Origin: Pinisolibacter aquiterrae
GTDB lineage: Bacteria; Pseudomonadota; Alphaproteobacteria; Rhizobiales; Ancalomicrobiaceae
DNA: 64,000 nucleotides
Direction: 5' to 3'
Assembly (NCBI RefSeq): GCF_019160155.1
Contig: NZ_JAFNIH010000032.1
Coordinates: 1 to 64,000, forward strand
The notes beneath the pieces are model-generated. The model searched no databases. It saw only the letters and a list, made by a program, of their open reading frames with translations, and was not told the DNA's origin. Positions 57,867-64,000 of this stretch are shown one piece after another. Position 1 is the first letter of the stretch; each line of letters opens with the position of its first letter. The position numbers and the translations under genes were made by a program.

Positions 57867-57990
57867 GTCGTACTGCTCCAGATGGTGGGCCGGCACGCCT
57901 TCGGCGCACCCCGGCCGGGCGGCGCCGCACTATGGCAAAAAGGCCGTGGTGGAGCAACCGCGCTGCCAACACGCCCGCGTGACGCCGGCC

Positions 57991-58695
57991 TCAGCCCTCC
58001 TCCGACCCGGAATCGGTGAGGAGATCGAGGAGATCGCCCGGCTCGAGCGGATCCTCCTCCGCCGTCAGCGCCTCGCCCTCGACCGGCAGGGGCACGTGGA
58101 AGCCGGCCGGGATCTGCCCCTCGAGCAGCCCCGCCGCCTTCAACTCCTCGAGCCCCGGCAGATCGCGCACCGTCTCGAGGCCGAAATGGACCAGGAACGC
58201 CTCGGTCGTCCCCCAGGTCACCGGCCGCCCCGGCGTCCGCCGCCGCCCGCGCATGCGGATCCACCCCGCCTCGAGCAGCATGTCGAGCGTGCCCTTGGAC
58301 ATGGTGACGCCGCGAATCTGCTCGATCTCGGCGCGCGTGACCGGCTGGTGATAGGCGATGATCGCCAGCGTCTCGAGCGCGGCGCGGCCGAGACGGCGCG
58401 GTTCCTCGACGCGTCGCGACAGACGCGGTGCCAGATCGGCGGCGGTGCGGAACAGCCATTTGCCGGCGAGTCGCACCGGCTCGACCCCACGCCCGCGATA
58501 ATCGGCGACGAGATCGGCGAGAACGGCGTCGAGGTCGACGTCGGCGCCCACGAGCTCGGCCAGCGCCGCCTCGTCGACCGGCTCGGCGGCGGCGAAGATC
58601 GCCGCCTCCACCAGCCGCGCCGCGTCGCGGTCGCGAAAGGGGCCCCCCGCCTCGGCCGGCGGACGATCGTCGTCGTCGTCGTCCGCGTCGATCAT
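57991..58695 (-). CDS. scpB: segregation and condensation protein ScpB
   Basis: ScpB is the winged-helix (kite) subunit of the SMC-ScpA-ScpB condensin. The 234 residues start with an acidic run (MIDADDDDDD). Two winged-helix domains follow: LVEAAIFAAAEPVDEAALAELV, then LETLAIIAYHQPVTRAEIEQIRGV and GRRRTPGRPVTWGTTEAFLVHFGL. The C-terminal tail is acidic and shorter than in some relatives. Its ATG overlaps the scpA stop (ATGA). Confidence 0.95.
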   Translation of the reverse strand: MIDADDDDDDRPPAEAGGPFRDRDAARLVEAAIFAAAEPVDEAALAELVGADVDLDAVLADLVADYRGRGVEPVRLAGKWLFRTAADLAPRLSRRVEEPRRLGRAALETLAIIAYHQPVTRAEIEQIRGVTMSKGTLDMLLEAGWIRMRGRRRTPGRPVTWGTTEAFLVHFGLETVRDLPGLEELKAAGLLEGQIPAGFHVPLPVEGEALTAEEDPLEPGDLLDLLTDSGSEEG

Positions 58696-59543
58696 GACGT
58701 CTCCTCCCCCTCGTCGGGTCGGCCCCCGCCCCGCGCGCGCACCATCAACGGCGCGAAGGCCTCCGCCTGGGCGACGTCGAGCAGCCCCTCGCGCACCATC
58801 TCGAGACTGGCCGCGAAGGTCGAGGCGATCAGCGTCGCCCGGGTCTCGGCGGTCTCGTGCGGCGCGATCAGCCGATCGAGATCGATCCACTCGTCGATCG
58901 GCCCGACCAGCCGCTCCAGGATCTCGCGCGCGTCGACCAGCGACCACACCTTGCGCGCCGCCACCCGGACCTCGGTGATCATGCCGCGCTGTCGGAAGTC
59001 GGCATAGGCCGAGAGGAGATCCCAGAGGCTCGCGTCCCACTTCGGCCGCGTCACCACCGACGTCCCCTCGGGGGCGCCGCGCAGAAAGATCTCGCGCCCG
59101 ACCCGGGGCCGCGCCATCAGCACCGCCGCCCGCTCGCGCATCGCCTCGAGCCGGCGCAGGCGAAAGGCGAGCGCCGCCGCCAGTTCCTCGCCGGTCGGCT
59201 CGGCGTCCTCCGGCGGCTTCGGCAGGAGCAGCCGCGACTTGAGATAGGTGAGCCACGCCGCCATCACGAGATGATCGGCGGCGAGCTCGAGCCGGCTCTC
59301 GCGCACCCGCTCGACGAAGGCGAGATATTGATCGACCAGATCGAGGATCGAGATCTTGGCGAGATCGACCTTCTGATTGCGCGCCAGCGACAACAGCAGG
59401 TCGAGCGGCCCCTCCCAACCGTCGACGTCGACGATCAGCGCGTCCTCGCCCGCCCCGGCCGGCGCCGCGCGCGGCGGACGCGACCAGTCGTCGGGCGCCG
59501 CGCGTCCGTTCTCCGGCAGTCGTTGCGTCTCGCTGGTGTCCAC
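58692..59543 (-). CDS. scpA: segregation and condensation protein ScpA
   Basis: ScpA is the kleisin that bridges SMC heads in chromosome condensation. The protein has 283 residues when started at GTG 59543. This is supported by GAGGG about 9 bases upstream and by the nagZ stop lying 32 bases before it. The N-terminal kleisin motif VDGWEGPLDLLLSLARNQKVDLAKISILDLVDQY is at about 33-66. The middle YLAFVERVRESRLELAADHLVMAAWLTYLKSRLLLP is the usual helix. The C-terminal winged helix ends at LIASTFAASLEMVREGLLDVAQ. There is no ATG in a suitable place. Confidence 0.94.
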   Translation of the reverse strand: MDTSETQRLPENGRAAPDDWSRPPRAAPAGAGEDALIVDVDGWEGPLDLLLSLARNQKVDLAKISILDLVDQYLAFVERVRESRLELAADHLVMAAWLTYLKSRLLLPKPPEDAEPTGEELAAALAFRLRRLEAMRERAAVLMARPRVGREIFLRGAPEGTSVVTRPKWDASLWDLLSAYADFRQRGMITEVRVAARKVWSLVDAREILERLVGPIDEWIDLDRLIAPHETAETRATLIASTFAASLEMVREGLLDVAQAEAFAPLMVRARGGGRPDEGEETS

Positions 59544-59575
59544 GGCCCGCGTCCCTCGCCCCCGCGAGGGATGTT

Positions 59576-60595
59576 TCAGACGACCGGGGTTCCCGTCAAT
59601 CGGGCGAACTGCGCGCGCGCCGCCTCGACGTCGAAACTCTCCACCGGACGCCGCATCGCCGCCGCCCGGTCGGCCCGCTCCCGCGCCCGCCCCTCGAGTG
59701 GACGACACGCCGCCGCCACCGCGGTCATCTCCGCGAGATCGCCGTTGCAGTGGAGCACCAGATCGCAGCCGGCGGCGAGCGCGGCGGCGGTGCGCTCGCC
59801 GATCGTCCCCGACAGCGCCCGCATCGACACGTCGTCCGACATCAGGCAGCCGTCGTAGCCGATGAAGCCCCGGATCACCGTATCGATCACCGTCTTCGAG
59901 GTGGTCGCCGGGGCGTCGGGATCGATCGCCGAATAGACCACGTGCGCGGTCATCGCCAGAGGCAGGTCCGCCGCCGCGCGGAACGGCGGGAAATCGGTCG
60001 TCTCCAGCGCCGCGCGCGACGTCTCCACCACCGGCAGGTGATGATGGCTGTCGACGCCGGCGCGGCCGTGCCCGGGAATGTGCTTGATCACCGGCAGCAC
60101 ACCGCCCTCGAGGAGCCCCGCCGCCGCCGCCCGACCGAGGTCCGACACCACTTCCGGCGTCACCCCGTAGGCGCGGTGGCCGATGACGTCGTGGGCGCCC
60201 TCGACCGGCACGTCGAGCACCGGCAGGCAGTCGACGTCGATGCCGAGTTCGAGGAGATCGTGGGCGATGAGCCGGGCGCCGAGCCGCGCCGCCGCGAGCC
60301 CGGTGCGCCGATCTCGGGCATAGACCTCGCCGAAGCGGCGCCCGGCGGGATAGGCCGGCCATTGCGGCGGGCCGAGACGCTGCACCCGGCCGCCCTCCTG
60401 ATCGATCAGGATCGGCGCGTCCGGCCGGTCCGCCGCCGCCCGCAGCGCCGCCGTCAGCGCGCGGATCTGGTCCGGCGTCTCGCAGTTGCGGGAAAACAGG
60501 ATGAACCCCCACGGGCGGGCGTCGCGGAAGAAGGCGACCTCGTCGGGCGAGAGCGTCGGTCCGGCGCAGCCGGCGATGAAGGCGGAGACGGTCAT
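59576..60595 (-). CDS. nagZ: beta-N-acetylhexosaminidase NagZ
   Basis: NagZ removes GlcNAc from GlcNAc-anhydroMurNAc peptides in the cytoplasm during wall recycling. The products then feed AnmK, encoded at 12.8 kb. The 339 residues (GH3) contain ILIDQEGGRVQRL, the His/Asp loop KHIPGHGRAGVDSHHHLP, and the nucleophile Asp in CLMSDDVSMRAL. The start at 60595 (MTVSAFIAGCAG) is the family norm; the longer frame to 60649 is rejected. It is in the conserved run SPOR protein-nagZ-scpA-scpB. Confidence 0.95.
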   Translation of the reverse strand: MTVSAFIAGCAGPTLSPDEVAFFRDARPWGFILFSRNCETPDQIRALTAALRAAADRPDAPILIDQEGGRVQRLGPPQWPAYPAGRRFGEVYARDRRTGLAAARLGARLIAHDLLELGIDVDCLPVLDVPVEGAHDVIGHRAYGVTPEVVSDLGRAAAAGLLEGGVLPVIKHIPGHGRAGVDSHHHLPVVETSRAALETTDFPPFRAAADLPLAMTAHVVYSAIDPDAPATTSKTVIDTVIRGFIGYDGCLMSDDVSMRALSGTIGERTAAALAAGCDLVLHCNGDLAEMTAVAAACRPLEGRARERADRAAAMRRPVESFDVEAARAQFARLTGTPVV

Positions 60596-60683
60596 GACGG
60601 TCGGCACTCGCGTGGGGGGAGACGAGGACGGCCGGCCGAGGCGAACCACGACCGGCCGAAAGGCGGCGAGAGGGGCGGTCCGC

Positions 60684-62552
60684 TCAGCGGCGCGTCACCA
60701 TGCACTGCCCGCCCTGGGACTGGATCTGCGAACAGAGTGCCGCCGCCGCCTCGCGCGATCCCACCGGCACCCGGGCCCGATAATAGGTGCCCCGGGTGCC
60801 GAGATCGGCGCGCTGCACGTCGAGCGGCCGGCCCGACAACGCCGAATAACGCCGCTGGGCGTCGGCGAAGGAGCGCCGCGCGTCCGCTTCCGACTTGGAG
60901 GCGGAGAGCTGCACCATCCAATCGCCACCACCGGCGGCGGCCGGCGCGAGCGGCGTCGGCGCGGCGGCCGTCGGCTGCGGACGTGCCGGGGCCGGAGCCG
61001 ACGCCTGCGGCGCGGGAGCGCTCGCCAGACGCGGCGCCACCGGACCGAGCGCCAGCGGCGCCCCGGCCGAGGCCTGCGGCCGCTGCGGCGTGACCGGCGT
61101 GGTCGTCACCGTCCGGACCGGGGCGGTCGCGGCCGGGCGCGGCGGCGCCGGGATCGGCATCGGCACGTCGACCACCGTTCCGGCGGGCGTGGCCGGCGCG
61201 GCCTCGGCCGGAGCGGCCGGAGCCGGCGTGACCGGAACCATGGGAACCGGCTGCGCCACCGCCGCCGCCTGCGGCAGCGTCGGCACCACCGGCTGGGTGG
61301 TGACCCGGGTCGTCGTCACCGGCACCATCGGCGGCGGCACGCTCGGCACCGGCGGCGCGCTCGGCTTGGCCGGCGCCGCGGCCGTCGGGCCCGGCGTCGC
61401 GGGGGCGGCGGGAGCCGTGGGCGCGGCGCCGTTCGGCGGCCGCGCCTGGGAGCCCTCCGAGACGATCGAGCCGTCGGGCCGCACCACCACCGTCTTGACC
61501 GTATGCGGTTGATCGGGCGAGGTCGGGCGCTGCGTGCCGGGATTGATCACCCGCACCTCGCGTCCCTCGGGGGTAAGCCCGGAGACATGCTCGACCGGAT
61601 CCTCCTGGAGGCTGACGATCTTCGAGCCGTCGACCTTGGTGTCGCGCTTCAGCGAGATCTCGCCGTCGGCCACCGTCGCCGCCTTGGTCGGATCCGGCAG
61701 CACCTTGAGCGGCTGGCCGTCGGCCTGGATCAGCACCGGCCCGCGCGCCTTGGGGTCGCCCCAGATCTTCCATCCGGCGAGCGCCCCGCCGCCGACCAGT
61801 AGAAGGCCGACGACCGCCGCCGCGATCCGGAAGCCCGAGCGCCCGCCCTCGTGCGGCAACTGCCGCGCCTCGTATTCCTCGGCCATCGAATGCGGCAGGA
61901 TCACCGCCTCGTCGGCGACATAGGGCGACGCCTCGGCGGCGGCGCGCGCGATCGCCGCCGGATCGAATTCGTCGAAGGTCGGCCGCGGCGCCTCGCCGCC
62001 ACGGGCGCGATGGATCTCCGCCGCGAAGGCCGCGTCGAGATCGACCGCCTGCGCCGCGCCGCCCGCGAAGGCGGGGTCGTAGGACCCGGCCGAGATGCCG
62101 TCGTCATAGGCGTAGAAGTCGGCCCAGCGCGGATCGACCGGCGCCGGATCGACCGGCGTCGAGACGATCGGATCCTCCGCCGCCTCGGCGCCGGAATAGC
62201 CGCTGAGGCTGGCGATGTCGTGATCGTCGACCGGATGCTGGGGAATGATCTTGGGCACTTCGCGCTCGAAGTCGCCGCGCACCCGCTCCTCCGGCGTCAC
62301 CGACGAGCGCAGGGTCTCGAAGAGTTCGGCCTCGAGGTCGGAGATCTGCGCCGGGGCGGGGCTCTTCGGCAGGGTCCGCCGGCCCACTTCGACGACGTGC
62401 TCGGGACGCACCGGATGCGCCGCGCCCTCCCCGAGGATGCGCGCCAGTTCCGCGAGCGGATCCTCCGCCATCGGCCGGGCACGATGACCCTGCCCGGCAT
62501 CGACCGGGCCGGTCGCATGGGGATCGTAGGCGTGACGCATGGGCTCGGACAT
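60684..62552 (-). CDS. SPOR domain-containing inner-membrane protein
   Basis: A 622-residue bitopic membrane protein. The first ~240 residues are acidic and cytoplasmic. One membrane segment follows at about 240-262 (IAAAVVGLLLVGGGALAGWKIW). A long Pro/Ala/Thr/Val-rich periplasmic linker (about 370-540) leads to a C-terminal SPOR domain (about 545-622, GDWMVQLSASKSEADARRSFADAQ ... RARVPVGSREAAAALCSQIQSQGG), which binds denuded glycan strands at the septum. The position between argS and nagZ is conserved in Hyphomicrobiales. The general role is in cell division or wall; no specific name is established. Confidence 0.9.
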   Translation of the reverse strand: MSEPMRHAYDPHATGPVDAGQGHRARPMAEDPLAELARILGEGAAHPVRPEHVVEVGRRTLPKSPAPAQISDLEAELFETLRSSVTPEERVRGDFEREVPKIIPQHPVDDHDIASLSGYSGAEAAEDPIVSTPVDPAPVDPRWADFYAYDDGISAGSYDPAFAGGAAQAVDLDAAFAAEIHRARGGEAPRPTFDEFDPAAIARAAAEASPYVADEAVILPHSMAEEYEARQLPHEGGRSGFRIAAAVVGLLLVGGGALAGWKIWGDPKARGPVLIQADGQPLKVLPDPTKAATVADGEISLKRDTKVDGSKIVSLQEDPVEHVSGLTPEGREVRVINPGTQRPTSPDQPHTVKTVVVRPDGSIVSEGSQARPPNGAAPTAPAAPATPGPTAAAPAKPSAPPVPSVPPPMVPVTTTRVTTQPVVPTLPQAAAVAQPVPMVPVTPAPAAPAEAAPATPAGTVVDVPMPIPAPPRPAATAPVRTVTTTPVTPQRPQASAGAPLALGPVAPRLASAPAPQASAPAPARPQPTAAAPTPLAPAAAGGGDWMVQLSASKSEADARRSFADAQRRYSALSGRPLDVQRADLGTRGTYYRARVPVGSREAAAALCSQIQSQGGQCMVTRR

Positions 62553-62621
62553 CGAACGGGCACCTCTGTCGACGAAGCCGGCCGGGGCCGCTTCGTTGGC
62601 CGTCGTCCCGATCGCTCGTCC

Positions 62622-64000
62622 TCAGCGCATTTCTTTCGGTGCGCTCACTCCGAGAACGGCGAGCCCGGACGCGAGAACCGAGGCGACGGCTCTCACCATC
62701 GCCAGTCGGGCATGGGACGACAATGGATCGTCAACGTTAACAAAGCGTAATTGTGGCAGATCCTTGCCCCTGTTCCAATGGGCATGAAGATCGCTCGCCA
62801 GATCGTGCAGGAAGAACGCGATCCTGTGCGGCTCGTGACTTTCCGCCGCACCCTCCACGACACGGGGCCACTGCGCGATTCTCTTCATCAGACCGATTTC
62901 ACCGGCGTCGGAGAGACGCGTGAGATCGGCGCCGCCGAGACCTTCGTCGGAGAGATCGAGCGCCGGCAGGCCCTCGCGCGCCTGGGCGAACACCGAATGC
63001 ACCCGCGCATGGGCATATTGGACGTAGAAGACCGGGTTGTCCTTCGACTGCTCGGTGACCTTCTGGAAGTCGAAGTCGAGCGGCGCGTCGGACTTGCGGA
63101 AGAGCATCATGAAGCGCACCGCGTCGACGCCGACCTCGTCGACCACTTCGCGCAGCGTCACGAAGGATCCCGAGCGCTTCGACATCTTCACCGGCTCGCC
63201 GGCGCGGAACAGCTTGACGAGCTGGCACAGCTTGACGTCGAGCGAGGCCTTGCCGCCCGAGATCGCCTTGACCGCCGCCTGCATCCGCTTGACGTAACCG
63301 CCGTGGTCGGCGCCCCAGATGTCGATCTGGTTGGCGAAGCCGCGCCGATACTTGTCGAGGTGATAGGCGATGTCGGAGGCGAAATAGGTATAGGACCCGT
63401 CCGACTTCATCAGCGGACGGTCGACGTCGTCGCCGAACTGGGTCGAGCGGAAGAGAACCTGCTCGCGATCCTCCCAATCCTCCGGCAGCTGCCCCTTGGG
63501 GGGCTCCAGCCGGCCGCGATACATCAGCCCGGCCGCCGTCAGCGTATCGATCGCCTGGGCGACGCGGTCGCCGTCGGGCGCGTTCTGGAGGCTCTTCTCG
63601 GAGAAGAACACGTCGTGGCGCACGTTGAGGGCGGCGAGATCCTCGCGGATCATCGCCATCATGCCGTCGATCGCCGTCCGGCGGACCTCTTCCAGCCATT
63701 CGCTCTCGGGCTTGCCGACCAGCGACGCGCCGAACCGCTTCGCCAGCGCCTCGCCGACCGGCTTCAGATAGTCGCCCGGATAGAGCCCCTCGGGGATCTC
63801 GCCGATCGCCTCGCCGAGCGCCTCGCGGTAGCGCAGATGGGCCGAGCGGGCGAGCACGTCGACCTGGGCGCCGGCGTCGTTGATGTAATATTCCTTGGTC
63901 ACCGCATGGCCGGCATGGGCCAGGATGTTGGCGAGCGCGTCGCCCACCACGGCGCCCCGGCAATGACCGACGTGCATCGGCCCGGTCGGATTGGCCGAGA
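62622..64000 (-). CDS. argS: arginyl-tRNA synthetase (N-terminal part outside window)
   Basis: This class I synthetase charges tRNA-Arg. The visible 458 codons run from just before the HIGH motif to the stop. [18 protein letters not shown] sits at the window edge (HIGH as HVGH), and the KMSKRSG motif appears in the middle. The segment [30 protein letters not shown] is diagnostic. The C-terminal DALR anticodon-binding domain ends in [18 protein letters not shown]. The frame is open to base 64000, so about 130 N-terminal residues are missing. It starts the conserved argS-SPOR-nagZ-scpAB-tatABC-serS run. Confidence 0.96.
   Translation of the reverse strand, partial: SANPTGPMHVGHCRGAVVGDALANILAHAGHAVTKEYYINDAGAQVDVLARSAHLRYREALGEAIGEIPEGLYPGDYLKPVGEALAKRFGASLVGKPESEWLEEVRRTAIDGMMAMIREDLAALNVRHDVFFSEKSLQNAPDGDRVAQAIDTLTAAGLMYRGRLEPPKGQLPEDWEDREQVLFRSTQFGDDVDRPLMKSDGSYTYFASDIAYHLDKYRRGFANQIDIWGADHGGYVKRMQAAVKAISGGKASLDVKLCQLVKLFRAGEPVKMSKRSGSFVTLREVVDEVGVDAVRFMMLFRKSDAPLDFDFQKVTEQSKDNPVFYVQYAHARVHSVFAQAREGLPALDLSDEGLGGADLTRLSDAGEIGLMKRIAQWPRVVEGAAESHEPHRIAFFLHDLASDLHAHWNRGKDLPQLRFVNVDDPLSSHARLAMVRAVASVLASGLAVLGVSAPKEMR

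Overview
The window is very GC-rich chromosomal DNA with long antisense reading frames, dense operons and many ATGA stop/start overlaps. Gene order points to an alphaproteobacterium of the Hyphomicrobiales (Rhizobiales): mrcA-amiC divergent from rne; argS-SPOR-nagZ-scpA-scpB-tatA-tatB-tatC-serS; anmK divergent from tyrS; a cobW-cobN-cobG-cobH-cobI-cobJ type cluster. A NifA with the rhizobial oxygen-sensitive cysteine motif, preceded by a FixR-like reductase, indicates a probable nitrogen fixer. No rRNA, tRNA, CRISPR array, transposase or phage gene was seen. The nitrogenase genes themselves are not in the window.

Layout. 1-7037: the end of sbcC, a class A beta-lactamase, PBP1A and a cell-wall amidase. 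7038-12811: rne with a long leader, an alpha/beta hydrolase, a DapB-like reductase and a small membrane protein. 12816-15308: anmK and tyrS. 15364-20970: an orphan ModA-like binding protein, a DUF2087 protein, and a molybdate block mop-modA-modB-modC-modD on the minus strand. 21156-33083: a glycogen operon glgP-glgB-glgC-glgA plus a fused glgX-malQ gene. 33259-34827: an acetate/succinate CoA-transferase. 35222-51275: a cobalamin riboswitch followed by DUF1636-cobW-cobN-cobG-cobH-cobI-cobJ, cobK (opposite strand), cobL-cobE-cobM, cbiD (opposite strand), cobA-cobB. 51365-54453: fixR-like and nifA on the minus strand. 54776-64000: serS, tatCBA, scpBA, nagZ, a SPOR protein and the 3' part of argS, all on the minus strand.

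How it fits together. Molybdate uptake (ModABC), storage (Mop), ModD and NifA suit a molybdenum-nitrogenase lifestyle. Near-palindromes of the form TGTATC-N6-GATACA sit before mop and modA and look like Mo-boxes for a ModE/MopA-type regulator. The B12 cluster combines the oxygen-dependent CobG with CbiD, and no CobF is present here. The most unusual points are: two unrelated palindromic repeat elements inserted in frame inside cobN, with further copies between genes nearby; the single-chain GlgX-MalQ enzyme; a DapB-like protein that lacks the catalytic histidine; and a FixR-like protein with an added repeat- and histidine-rich N-terminus. I did not find a wholly new multi-gene system.
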